Below, piece by piece: positions 1 through 11,330 of a DNA stretch of 32,853 nucleotides. The stretch is from Phenylobacterium sp. SCN 69-14 (lineage in GTDB: Bacteria > Pseudomonadota > Alphaproteobacteria > Caulobacterales > Caulobacteraceae), in the NCBI GenBank assembly GCA_001724985.1, contig MEEW01000005.1, forward strand, positions 1 through 32,853. Direction: 5' to 3'. Each line of letters begins with the position of its first letter. Positions within the stretch are counted from its first letter, which is position 1. Under the pieces are notes generated by a model. It was not told the DNA's origin, searched no databases, and saw only the letters and a program-made list of their open reading frames with translations. The translations under genes and the position numbers were made by a program.

Positions 1-48
1 GCATTCCTGGCGGATCTTCTCGATCTCGTCCAGGCTCAGCGTTCTCAT
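1..48 (-). CDS. N-terminal fragment of an unidentified protein (MRTLSLDEIEKIRQEC...), runs off the window
   Basis: Reverse-strand ATG at 48..46 with an open frame to the window edge; only 16 codons visible. Confidence 0.4.
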   Translation of the reverse strand, partial: MRTLSLDEIEKIRQEC

Positions 49-101
49 GACGTCCCCCCCAATGGCTGGGCCGCAGCTTAGAGGGCGAGACGGGCCGGAC
101 G

Positions 102-785
102 CTAGTTCGGGTGAAGGGTCATCGGCGCTTCGGGATCGGTCGGGAGGGGCGCGGCCGGGGTCGGCTGGATCTGCGGCTCGGCCGGGGCGGCGGGTTCGGC
201 CAGGATCGGCGCGGGCGGCTCGAGGCGGGGCGGCGCGGGCGCGGCCACGGGAGGCGCTGCTGCGGGGCGCGGAGCAGGCGGGGCGGCCGCAAGGCGCGCG
301 GGCGCGGCTTTCGGCGGCTGCGGCGGTTCTACAGGCGCCGGCGCCGGCTCGGGCGTGGCGGTCAGGGCGGGCTGGGCCGGCTCGGCTGGGACCGGGGCTG
401 CGGCGGGCGGCGGCGGCGGAGCCTGGCGGCCGGTCAGGAGGAGGACGGCGGCGAGGCCCGCCGCGGCGGAGAGGGCCGCGCCGAGGGCGGCGAGCAGGGG
501 AAGGGAAGGCTTGCGCGCCGCCGCCACGGGAGCGGATGGCTCGACAGCCGGCTGCGGCGGCTGCGGCGGCGCGGGTGCGGGCGGTTCCGGCGTGGGGGCG
601 GCCGGCGCGGCCTGGGGTATCAGCGAGCCGCTGAGGATGCCGGGGCCCGGCGGCCGGGGAGGGGGCGGCGGCTGTCGCGGCGCCGGCGCCTTGGGCAGGG
701 GGCCGAGGCGGAAGGGCTGGGACGGGCCGGCGGCGCGCCCCCAGGGGCTGGAGCGGATGAAGGGATTGTCGTCCTGCTGGGTCAT
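102..785 (-). CDS. Pro/Ala-rich single-pass membrane protein, function unknown
   Basis: 227 aa ORF; hydrophobic segment LPLLAALGAALSAAAGLAAVLLL flanked by long Pro/Ala-rich stretches. Confidence 0.6.
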   Translation of the reverse strand: MTQQDDNPFIRSSPWGRAAGPSQPFRLGPLPKAPAPRQPPPPPRPPGPGILSGSLIPQAAPAAPTPEPPAPAPPQPPQPAVEPSAPVAAARKPSLPLLAALGAALSAAAGLAAVLLLTGRQAPPPPPAAAPVPAEPAQPALTATPEPAPAPVEPPQPPKAAPARLAAAPPAPRPAAAPPVAAPAPPRLEPPAPILAEPAAPAEPQIQPTPAAPLPTDPEAPMTLHPN

Positions 786-864
786 GGGGTGTGGCGTCTC
801 CCGCGCGGCTGGCGCGCGGGAGAAGACTATCGGCGACTGCGACCGTTCTGGGGCGGGGCGGCGA

Positions 865-1702
865 TCAGCGCGCGGCCGTGCGCATCGGACGCACCGCCTC
901 GCTCGCGCAGCCGGCGGGCTCCAGCATGGCGTGCTGGGCCAGGCAGTAGATGTCCTCGTAATGCGGGCCGGCGCTGGCCAGGCACTGGTAGAGGTTCAGC
1001 TTGGCCAGGCGGACGCACATGCCCGTCCGCGGTTCGCGCATGAGGCCGCTGGCGCGGGCCGGCTCGCCCAGGATGGTCAGGGCCGCGACCGCCAGGCCGC
1101 GGTCGATCACCGGCCCGCCGCGCCCCCCGCGGCGTCCGCCCTCGGCGAGGGCGGCCTGCAGGCGCGCGGGGTCCTCGCGCGCCGGGCGGTAGCCGGCGCC
1201 GGACACCTGCTTGACGCGGGTCAGGCGGGCGCGGGCGTCAGGGACCGAAGCCCTGGACCAGGCCTGCCTTTGCACGTCGTAGGAGGCCTGTTTGACGCGT
1301 TTGCCGCTGGCGGCGAGGGCCTCGCCCTGCCGCACCAGGGCGGCGCTGGCCCGCGCCGCGCCGGCCTCGGCGCCGGGCAGGCCGGCGGCCAGGTCGGGGC
1401 GGGCGGCGATGCGGGCGGCCAGGCCGCGGCCGTCGCGGCCCTGGGCGGCCTTGCGCACCCCGGCCACGAAGCGCGGCTCCTGCAGCGCGGCGAGAGCGGC
1501 ATAGGCGATCATGCCGCTTTCCATCTGCCTGGGCTCATAGGCGGGCGCGCGCATTGCGCATGAAGCTCTCGAACGCGCTGGCCTGCGCCTGCAGCCGCGG
1601 ATCGGCCGCCGCCGTCCCCGGCCTCGGCGCCGGGCCGCCGGTGGCGCAGGCGGCCAGGATGAGCAGCGACGCGCCCAGCGCGGCCTTCGATCGAATGTCC
1701 AT
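865..1702 (-). pseudogene. Putative lipoprotein gene with an apparent frame disruption near 1535-1560
   Basis: N-terminal frame (1702..1535) gives MDIRSKAALGASLLILAACATGG... with a lipobox then stops; the downstream frame continues AYEPRQMESGMIAYAALAALQEPRFVAGVRKA... to 865. Confidence 0.55.
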
Positions 1703-1800
1703 GTCGGACCCCTCCCGTACAAAGAGGCCCCCCTCGCAGGCGCGAGTTCAGGCGTTCATCATGAAGGAAGGGTTGCCGAGCTTGAGCGTAGAGGCGCTTT

Positions 1801-3132
1801 TCAGGAGGAAGACAGCAGGTCGCCGAAGCTCGGGGCCTCGGGCGGCTCCAGCCGGGTGAACAGCAGCTTGTCGATGCGCCGGTCGTCCATGTCGATGACC
1901 TCGACCCGCCAGCCGGAGATCTCGAACACGTCGCCCTCCTTGGGCAGTTCGCCGACCTCGTGCAGGACCAGGCCCGCGGCGGTCTGGAAGTCGCTGCTCT
2001 CGACGAAGTCGGCCTCCAGCGTCTTGGCCAGCTCGTCCACGTCGGCGCGGCCGTCGACCAGATAGCTGCCGTCCTCGCGGCGGAGGATGGCGCTGGGGGT
2101 GTCGGCGTCGTGCGCCTCGTCGAAGTCGCCGGCGATCATCTCCAGAAGGTCGGTCGGGGTGACCAGGCCCTCCAGGGCGCCGAATTCGTCGACCACCAGA
2201 GCCATGTGCAGCGGGGTCTGCTTCATCAGGCCGAAGGCGCGCAGCAGCGAGGTGGTCTCGACGATGAACAGCGGCGTGGCCATCAGTTCCTCGACGTTCA
2301 GCCGCCCGCCGCCGAGGAAGGCGTCCAGCACGTCCTTCTTGTGCACCACCCCGACGGGCTCCTCGGCGTCGGTTCCGCGCATGACGACGATGCGCGAATA
2401 GGGGCAGGCGCGGATGTCGGCCATCTGCTGGTCGATCGGGTCGGCCAGGGAAATCCAGTAGATGTCGGTGCGCGGGGTCATGGCCACGCGGACCTGGCGG
2501 TCGCCCAGGCGCAGCACCTCGCCGATCATCGCCTGTTCTTCCGGTTCGATCAGGCCGGCGCTGGTCCCCTCGGCCAGGACGGTCTCGACCTCTTCGTGGG
2601 TGATCTGCTCGCCCTTCTCGTCGCGGATGCCCAGGAGGCGCAGGACGCCGACGGTGGAGGCGGTCAGCAGGGTGACGAAGGGGCCCATCGCCTTGGCCAT
2701 CACCGACAGCGGGCGGGCGACGGCGGCGGCGATGGTCTCGGGGAAGACCAGGGCGAAGCGCTTGGGCACCAGCTCGCCGACGATCAGCGAGAGATAGGTG
2801 ATGACCACGACCACCACGGCGGTCGAGATCAGCTCCGAATAGTCGTGCAGGGCCGGGACGGTCTCCAGCATGCGGTCGAGCTCGCCGGCGATGGTCGCCT
2901 GGCCGTAGGCGCCCGAGAGGATGCCGATCAGGGTGATGCCGACCTGGACCGCGGCGAGGAACCGGGTGGGGTTTTCCGAGAGCCGCAGGGCGGCGGCCGC
3001 ACCCTTGTCGCCGCGTTCGGCCCTCGCCTGCAGTTTGGCGCGGCGGGAGGACACCACGGCCAGTTCGGACATGGCGAACAGGCCGTTGAGCACCAGCAGG
3101 AGGAGCACGACGGCCGAGGCAAGGAGGATCAT
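1801..3132 (-). CDS. HlyC/CorC (TlyC) family transporter with CNNM and CBS-pair domains
   Basis: 443 aa; N-terminal TM region (LNGLFAMSELAVVSSRRAKL), GELVPKRFAL, then MTPRTDIYWI CBS region and C-terminal CorC-HlyC domain. Confidence 0.93.
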   Translation of the reverse strand: MILLASAVVLLLLVLNGLFAMSELAVVSSRRAKLQARAERGDKGAAAALRLSENPTRFLAAVQVGITLIGILSGAYGQATIAGELDRMLETVPALHDYSELISTAVVVVVITYLSLIVGELVPKRFALVFPETIAAAVARPLSVMAKAMGPFVTLLTASTVGVLRLLGIRDEKGEQITHEEVETVLAEGTSAGLIEPEEQAMIGEVLRLGDRQVRVAMTPRTDIYWISLADPIDQQMADIRACPYSRIVVMRGTDAEEPVGVVHKKDVLDAFLGGGRLNVEELMATPLFIVETTSLLRAFGLMKQTPLHMALVVDEFGALEGLVTPTDLLEMIAGDFDEAHDADTPSAILRREDGSYLVDGRADVDELAKTLEADFVESSDFQTAAGLVLHEVGELPKEGDVFEISGWRVEVIDMDDRRIDKLLFTRLEPPEAPSFGDLLSSS

Positions 3133-3204
3133 CTAGGGTTGGTCCAGGCGAGGCCCTCATGGGACCCCGGATGCAACCTAGCGCAACCCTGGCCCGGCTC
3201 CACG

Positions 3205-3232
3205 AAAAAGGACCGCCCGGCTGGGCGGCCCT
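3205..3232 (-). terminator. Rho-independent terminator downstream of the thiolase gene
   Basis: gaccgcccggctgggcggcc stem (one mismatch) next to AAAAA on +, i.e. a U tract on the minus transcript. Confidence 0.6.
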
Positions 3233-3259
3233 TCCCGAATTCGGAGGTCTCCCGTCCTC

Positions 3260-4462
3260 TTAGAAGATTTCGAAGAGGCCGGCCGCGCCCATGCCGCCGC
3301 CGACGCACATGGTGACGACGCCGTACTTGTAACCGCGGCGCTTGCCCTCGTGCAGGATGTGGCCGGTCGCGCGGGCGCCGGTCATGCCGTAGGGGTGGCC
3401 GATGGAGATGGCCCCGCCGGAGATGTTGTACTTGGCCGGGTCGATGCCGAGCTTGTCACGGCAGTAGAGGCACTGGGAGGCGAAGGCCTCGTTCAGTTCC
3501 CACATGTCGATGTCGTCGATCTTCAGGCCGTTGCGTTCCAGCAGCTTCGGAATGGCGAAGACCGGGCCGATGCCCATTTCCTCCGGGCCGCAGCCGGCCA
3601 CGGCCATGCCGCGATAGGCGCCCAGCGGCGTGAGGCCCAGGCGCGCGGCCTCCTTGGCTTCCATCAGCACCACGGCGGCGGCGCCGTCCGAGAGCTGGCT
3701 GGCGTTGCCGGCGGTGACGTACTTGCCTTCCTTGACGAACTGGCCGCCCTTGAAGACCGGGGCGAGCTTCTGAAGGTCGGCCAGGGTGGTCGAGGGGCGG
3801 TTGCCCTCGTCCTGGGTGAGGGTGACCTCCTTTTCGGAGAACTCGCCGGTTTCCTTGTTCTGCACCATCATGATCGAGGTCAGGGGCGCGATCTCGGCGT
3901 TGAACACGCCGGCGGCCTGGGCCGCGGCGGTGCGCTGCTGGGACTGCAGGGCGTAGTCGTCCTGGGCCTCGCGGCTGACACCGTAGCGCTCGGCCACGAT
4001 CTCGGCGGTCTCGATCATCGAGACGTGGATTTCCGGCACATGCTGGTCGAGCCACTTATCGGAGGTGCGGAAGCGGTTCATCTTGTCGTTCTGGACGAGG
4101 CTGATGCTTTCGAGGCCGCCGCCGACCGCCACCTGGGCGCCGTCGTTGATGATGTACTTGGCCGCCGTGGCGATGCCCATCAGGCCCGAGGAGCACTGGC
4201 GGTCGAGGGTCATGCCGGCGACGGTGTTCGGCAGTCCGGCGCGCAGGGCCGCGCGGCGGGCGACATTGGCGCCGGACGAACCCTGCTGCAGGGCCGCGCC
4301 CATCACCACGTCGTCGATGGTGGCCGGATCGATACCGGCGCGCTCGACCGCGGCCTTGATGGCGTGGCCGCCCAGCTCGGCGGCCGAGGTGTTGTTGAAC
4401 GCGCCGCGATAGGCCTTGCCGATCGGCGTGCGGGCGGTGGAGACGATGACGGCTTCACGCAT
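3260..4462 (-). CDS. Acetyl-CoA C-acyltransferase (thiolase)
   Basis: [24 protein letters not shown]...; LDRQCSSGL active-site Cys, [16 protein letters not shown] and [13 protein letters not shown] motifs. Confidence 0.95.
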   Translation of the reverse strand: MREAVIVSTARTPIGKAYRGAFNNTSAAELGGHAIKAAVERAGIDPATIDDVVMGAALQQGSSGANVARRAALRAGLPNTVAGMTLDRQCSSGLMGIATAAKYIINDGAQVAVGGGLESISLVQNDKMNRFRTSDKWLDQHVPEIHVSMIETAEIVAERYGVSREAQDDYALQSQQRTAAAQAAGVFNAEIAPLTSIMMVQNKETGEFSEKEVTLTQDEGNRPSTTLADLQKLAPVFKGGQFVKEGKYVTAGNASQLSDGAAAVVLMEAKEAARLGLTPLGAYRGMAVAGCGPEEMGIGPVFAIPKLLERNGLKIDDIDMWELNEAFASQCLYCRDKLGIDPAKYNISGGAISIGHPYGMTGARATGHILHEGKRRGYKYGVVTMCVGGGMGAAGLFEIF

Positions 4463-4493
4463 GGAGAGCTTCCTAGGAGTTGGGAGGTTTCGC

Positions 4494-4521
4494 CGGTCCC
4501 CGGCGCGGGCGCCGGGGACCG
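4494..4521. repeat. Perfect 13-bp inverted repeat between the fadJ-like and thiolase genes
   Basis: cggtccccggcgc-gg-gcgccggggaccg. Confidence 0.8.
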
Positions 4522-4539
4522 TCTTGGTGGGCGGCCGCC

Positions 4540-6621
<2,082 letters not shown>

Positions 6622-6678
6622 GGGGCGCATCCTCGACTGTTGGGGGAGACGGCTCGTGAGCTTGGCCGTCCTTGGATT

Positions 6679-6692
6679 CAAACGGCTGTTTA
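6679..6692. promoter_or_regulatory. Candidate fatty-acid regulator (PsrA-like) operator in the divergent fadJ/SDR intergenic region
   Basis: CAAAC-GGCT-GTTTA; close to the published PsrA-type consensus (G/C)AAAC-N2-4-GTTT(G/C). Confidence 0.35.
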
Positions 6693-6794
6693 CAGGCCCG
6701 GCCGAACGTGCGCGAGTCAAAAATCCGTTGGGTTTTCGAGCGCCGGGCGCGAGCTCATAACCGCTACCAGACATCACCTAGGGGGAAGCAAGGC

Positions 6795-7574
6795 ATGGCT
6801 CAGGGACTGTTCTCGCTGGAGGGGCGCGTGGCCCTGGTCACCGGCGGCTCGCGCGGCATCGGCAAGATGATCGCCAAGGGCTTCCTGGATGCGGGGGCCG
6901 CGCGCGTCTACATCTCCTCGCGCAAGCCGGCGGCGTGCGACGAGACGGCGGCCGAGCTGGGGGAGCGCTGCATCTCCATGCCGCAGGACGTCTCCACGGT
7001 GGAGGGCTGCCAGGCGCTGGCGAAGCGCCTGGCCGACGCCGAGCCGAAGCTGGACATCCTGGTCAACAACGCCGGCGCGGCCTGGGGCGCGCCGTTCGAC
7101 GAATTCCCCGAGAGCGGCTGGGACAAGGTGCTGAACCTGAACCTCAAGTCGCCGTTCTTCCTCACCCAGGCGCTGCACGGCGCGCTGAAGGCCGCCGCCA
7201 GCCGCGAGCAGCCGGCCAAGGTCATCAACATCTGCTCGATCGACGGCATCCGGCTCAATCCGCAGGAGACCTATTCCTATCACGCCTCGAAGGCCGGGCT
7301 GATCTATCTGACCCGCCGGGTCGCCGCCGAGCTGATCAAGGACGCCATCAACGTCACCGGCATCGCGCCGGGCGCCTTCGCCTCGGAGATGAACCGCGTG
7401 GCCCGCGACCAGGGCGAGGCGATCGCCAGGCATATCCCCTCGCGCCGCATCGGCCGCGACGAGGACATGGCCGCCGCGGCGATCTACCTGGCCAGCCGGG
7501 CCGGGGACTATGTGGTGGGCGAGACCATCGCGGTCGACGGCGGCGTGGCGCTGGCCAGCATCGGCGGGCTCTAA
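6795..7574 (+). CDS. SDR family oxidoreductase
   Basis: VALVTGGSRGIGKMIAKGF, NNAGAAWG, YHASKAGL motifs; 259 aa. Confidence 0.93.
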   Translation: MAQGLFSLEGRVALVTGGSRGIGKMIAKGFLDAGAARVYISSRKPAACDETAAELGERCISMPQDVSTVEGCQALAKRLADAEPKLDILVNNAGAAWGAPFDEFPESGWDKVLNLNLKSPFFLTQALHGALKAAASREQPAKVINICSIDGIRLNPQETYSYHASKAGLIYLTRRVAAELIKDAINVTGIAPGAFASEMNRVARDQGEAIARHIPSRRIGRDEDMAAAAIYLASRAGDYVVGETIAVDGGVALASIGGL

Positions 7575-7646
7575 ACTTCACATCGGACGGCCACGCTTTC
7601 GGCGGTTTTGCGTTATGACCTGCTCTAAGAGCAGCAGGCGCCGCGT

Positions 7647-10600
7647 TTGACCGAGTCCGACCCTAAACCGCCGAACCGCGCCGCCCGCCGTCGCTGGCGG
7701 CGCGCCCATGCCGCCGTGGCCGTGGTGATCGTCGTCACGCTGGCGGCCGGGGCTGGCGTCTACGTGACGCGGCGGGCCATCGCGCGCGAGTTGCTGGTCG
7801 GATGGCTGGACGCCCGTGGCGTGCCGGCCGACGTCGAATTCCGCGACTTCGACTATGGTGGCTTCACCGCCCGGGTGCGGGCCGGGCCGGCGGACGACCC
7901 CGACGCCAGCGTCGAGCGGGTGGAGGTGCGCTACGGCCTCACCGGGCCGTGGGCGGGACGGCCGCTGGGCGTCGAGGTCGCCTCGGTCAAGCTCTACCGG
8001 CCGGTGCTGAAGGGCGCCTTCAAGGGCGGGACGTTCAGCCTGGGCTCGCTGGACCGGGTGATCGAAGAGTTCACGCGCAAGCCGCCGCAGCCCGACGCGC
8101 GCCAGCCGCGGATCGAAATCCATCGCGGCGTGCTGTCCCTGGCCACCGACTACGGGGCGCTTAGGGCCTATGCGGACGGCCGCATGGAGGACGGCAAGCT
8201 GATGGCGCTCGACGCCCGGCTGGACCCCGCGCGGCTGAAGGGGGCGGGGCTCGATGCGGACCTCGGCCAGACGACGCTGCGGCTGGCGACGACCGGGCCG
8301 CGGGTCGACCTGGTGCTGGTCGCCCCGGTCCATGCGGCGAGCTTCCAGGGCGGCTCGGCCAAGGCGGCGCGGCTGACCCTCTCGCTGCAAGGCCCCTATC
8401 CGGACATGCGCCGCCAGCGCGGCGACGGGCGATTGTTCGTCCGCGCCGAGCTTTCGGGCGAGGAGGCGAAGCTGGGCGCCGACCGCCTGCAGGGCGTGCG
8501 GCTGACCGGCGACTTCACCGGCGCGGTGAGCGGCTGGGCGCGGACCCTGGCCCTGCAGGGCGACGGGGCGCTCAAGGCCTCGGTCGCCGGCGGACGGGTG
8601 GCCGGGACGCAGGTGGCGCGGCTGCGGGGCGACGCCTCGCTGGGCGACATCCGCTGGACCCGGTCGGCCGGCGACGTGGTTTCGGCCGAGGTCAGCTCGC
8701 GCTTCGCCGCCGACCGCGTCGTGAACGGCGACCTGATGCTGAACGCCCCCAGCGGCGACCTGGACGGCCTGATCGCCTTCGATCCAGAGCGGCTGGACGT
8801 CGCCCTGCGCGGGGCGATCCAGTCGCGCGGCGCCTGGTCGGGGCTGGGGCCGGCGCGGGCGGACGACCTCGCCGAGACCGCGGCCCTGAAGCGCGCCCTG
8901 GCGGGGTTCCAGCTCACCGCCAATTCGGTGGCGGTGAACGCCACGCGCGACGCCCTGTCGGTCAGCCTGGGGACGCCGGTGCGGCTGCGCACCGACAGCG
9001 GCGGCGAGGCGCTGCTCTACCGGTCCGGGGCGCCGGTCTACGCCAATGGCCGCGGGGCGTTCGGCCTGATGGTCAAGGGCGGCGGCCTGCCGCAGGTCGA
9101 TCTGGACGTGGCGCGCTACAGCTTCGGCGCCGGCGGCCTGGCGGCGGACCTGGCGCTCAAGGCCAAGGGCGGCTTCGCGCCGGTCTCGGGCGCGAGCCTC
9201 GATGCGGCCGGCGCGCTGCGCGTGGCGGGTGGGACGACCAGCTTCACCGCCAGCCGCTGCGTCACGGTCGAGGCGGAGCATGTGGAGCTGGGCGACAACG
9301 ACCTTGCACGGGCCGGCGGCCAGATATGTCCCGCCGGCGCGCCGCTGCTGACGCTGGCGGGCGGGCGCTGGCATGTCCGGGGGCTTGGGAAGGACCTCTC
9401 CGCCGAGCTGCCCTCGACCGAACTGCGGATCGCGGACGGCGCGGGGAGCGTCGACCTTTCCGGCGCCGGGCCGCGCATCGACGGGCGGGTGACGCTGGCG
9501 GGGGCGAAGGTCGCCGACACCGCGGCCGAGACGCGGTTCCGGCCGGTGCTGGCCTCCGGCGCGGTCCAGGCTAAGGGCGGCGCCTGGAGCGGCGGCTTTG
9601 CGCTCAGCGACCTCGCCCGCCGGCGGCTGGCCGAGGGGACCCTGGCCCAGGGCCGCGACGGGCGCAGCGGGGTGAGGTTCGACACCGGCATGCTGACCTT
9701 CGCGCCCGGCGGGCTGCAGCCGGCGGGGCTGTCGCCGATGGCCGCGGTGCTGGCCTCGCCCGCCGAGGGCCGGGCGCGGTTCGTCGGCCAGATGGACTGG
9801 GGCGAGGGCGCGCCGACCAGCCGCGGGACCCTGCTGGTCGAGCGGCTGGATTTCGTCAGCCCGATGGGGCCGGTGACGGGCCTTTCCGGCCAGGCCCAGT
9901 TCGCCAGTCTTTTGCCGCTGGAGGCCGCCCCGGGGCAGTTCCTCAAGGCCGAGAAGATCGAGAGCCTCGTGCCGCTCACCGACGTCCAGGTGAGCTTCGG
10001 GCTGGAGCGCGACGCCGTCGTGATCGAAGGCGCGCAACTGGCCATGGGCGAGGGCAAGCTGGTCTTCGACCCCTTCATATTGCCGTTCAAGCCGGGCGAG
10101 CCGTGGACGGGGGCGATCAATATCGAGGCGGTGCAGGTCAAGGACCTGGTCGAAGCCTCGCCGTTCGGCGACCGGGTGGACCTGGAGGCGCGGCTGACCG
10201 GGCGGGCGCCGTTCGAGGTGACGCCCCAGGGCGTGCGGGTGTCGGGCGGGGTGCTGCGGGCCATCGAGCCCGGGCGGCTGTCGATCCTGCGCGAGGCCTT
10301 CACCACGGTCGGCGCCGAGGGCGGCGGGGTCAGCGTTCCGGTCCCGGTCCCCGAGGAGGCCGCGCCCGAAGCCACCAATGCGATCACCGAATTCGCCTAT
10401 CAGGCGATGGAGCACCTGGCGTTCGACACCCTGGACGCCCAGGTCGACAGCCAGGACAATGGCCGCCTGGGCGTGCTGATGCACCTGAAGGGCGAACACA
10501 CGCCGCCGAAGAAGCAGGAAATCCGGCTGACGATCATGGAACTGATCCGCCAGAGCTTCATGAACCGGAGCCTGCCGCTGCCCTCGGGGACCAAGGTCGA

Positions 10601-10694
10601 CCTGACCCTCGACACGTCCATCAACCTGGACCAGATCCTGAAGGACTTCGCCGAATACCAGGCGCTCCGCGGTTCACAAGCCGTTCAGCCGTGA
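7647..10694 (+). CDS. ydbH: YdbH-family (AsmA-like) intermembrane phospholipid transport protein
   Basis: 1015 aa with N-terminal TM anchor, long beta-repeat-like body and C-terminal SILREAFTT...FAYQAMEHLAFDTLDAQVDSQDNGRLGVLMHLKGEH; followed directly by YnbE- and YdbL-like genes; TTG start. Confidence 0.85.
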   Translation: MTESDPKPPNRAARRRWRRAHAAVAVVIVVTLAAGAGVYVTRRAIARELLVGWLDARGVPADVEFRDFDYGGFTARVRAGPADDPDASVERVEVRYGLTGPWAGRPLGVEVASVKLYRPVLKGAFKGGTFSLGSLDRVIEEFTRKPPQPDARQPRIEIHRGVLSLATDYGALRAYADGRMEDGKLMALDARLDPARLKGAGLDADLGQTTLRLATTGPRVDLVLVAPVHAASFQGGSAKAARLTLSLQGPYPDMRRQRGDGRLFVRAELSGEEAKLGADRLQGVRLTGDFTGAVSGWARTLALQGDGALKASVAGGRVAGTQVARLRGDASLGDIRWTRSAGDVVSAEVSSRFAADRVVNGDLMLNAPSGDLDGLIAFDPERLDVALRGAIQSRGAWSGLGPARADDLAETAALKRALAGFQLTANSVAVNATRDALSVSLGTPVRLRTDSGGEALLYRSGAPVYANGRGAFGLMVKGGGLPQVDLDVARYSFGAGGLAADLALKAKGGFAPVSGASLDAAGALRVAGGTTSFTASRCVTVEAEHVELGDNDLARAGGQICPAGAPLLTLAGGRWHVRGLGKDLSAELPSTELRIADGAGSVDLSGAGPRIDGRVTLAGAKVADTAAETRFRPVLASGAVQAKGGAWSGGFALSDLARRRLAEGTLAQGRDGRSGVRFDTGMLTFAPGGLQPAGLSPMAAVLASPAEGRARFVGQMDWGEGAPTSRGTLLVERLDFVSPMGPVTGLSGQAQFASLLPLEAAPGQFLKAEKIESLVPLTDVQVSFGLERDAVVIEGAQLAMGEGKLVFDPFILPFKPGEPWTGAINIEAVQVKDLVEASPFGDRVDLEARLTGRAPFEVTPQGVRVSGGVLRAIEPGRLSILREAFTTVGAEGGGVSVPVPVPEEAAPEATNAITEFAYQAMEHLAFDTLDAQVDSQDNGRLGVLMHLKGEHTPPKKQEIRLTIMELIRQSFMNRSLPLPSGTKVDLTLDTSINLDQILKDFAEYQALRGSQAVQP

Positions 10695-10729
10695 GCGCCT
10701 AACTTGACCATGAGACTGGAGACGACGTC

Positions 10730-10912
10730 ATGAAGAGAACCCTGCCGCTCGCGGCGGTCCTGGCCGGAGCGGCCCTGACCGGGGCCTGCACGCCGACCGT
10801 GCGCGTGGAGGTGGCCCCGATCACCATCTACGCCAAGCTGGACGCCGATGTCCGGCTGCGCCTGGACGACGACGTCAAGGCGCTGATCACGCAGAACCCG
10901 AACCTGTTCTAA
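10730..10912 (+). CDS. ynbE: YnbE family lipoprotein
   Basis: 60 aa; GACTPTVRVEVAPITIYAKLDADVRLRLDDDVKALITQNPNLF. Confidence 0.9.
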   Translation: MKRTLPLAAVLAGAALTGACTPTVRVEVAPITIYAKLDADVRLRLDDDVKALITQNPNLF

Positions 10913-10916
10913 GGGG

Positions 10917-11288
10917 ATGAGCATGACTTTCCGCAAACTGATGGCGCCTGTCGCCGCCGTGGTCGCCAGCATCACCTTCCCCGGCGCCGCCCATGCCGAT
11001 CCCGCCGCCGCCAAGGCCGCGGTCGACGCCGCCAAGGCGCAGGGCGTGGTGGGCGAGCAGGCCGACGGCTTCCTGGGCTTCGTGAACGCCGGCGCGGCCA
11101 GCGCCGAGGTCCGCGCCGCCGTGGCCGAGATCAACGCCGGCCGCCGCGAGCTCTACAACCAGGCGGCCGCCAAGAACGGCGTCAGCCCGGCCGCCGCCGG
11201 CGCCTCGGCCTATCGCACCGTGGTCCAGGGCAAGCTGAAGGCGGGCGAATTCTACCAGGACGCCGGCGGCGCCTGGGTGAAGAAGTAG
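10917..11288 (+). CDS. ydbL: YdbL family protein (DUF1318)
   Basis: 123 aa with signal peptide; PAAAKAAVDAAKAQGVVGEQADGFLGFV; third gene of the ydbH-ynbE-ydbL arrangement. Confidence 0.88.
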   Translation: MSMTFRKLMAPVAAVVASITFPGAAHADPAAAKAAVDAAKAQGVVGEQADGFLGFVNAGAASAEVRAAVAEINAGRRELYNQAAAKNGVSPAAAGASAYRTVVQGKLKAGEFYQDAGGAWVKK

Positions 11289-11330
11289 AGGCTCCCATCC
11301 AAGCCGGGAGGGCGATCGCAAGAGGTGTCA

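Noticed and set aside
111-1563. Long plus-strand ORFs (Gly/Arg-rich) at the start of the window
   Set aside because: Overlap the minus-strand PA-rich protein and lipoprotein; extreme Gly/Arg composition is a GC artefact.
7578-10499. 973-aa minus-strand ORF
   Set aside because: Antisense to the ydbH-like gene; low-complexity RPGQHDE-rich translation typical of shadow ORFs in GC-rich DNA.
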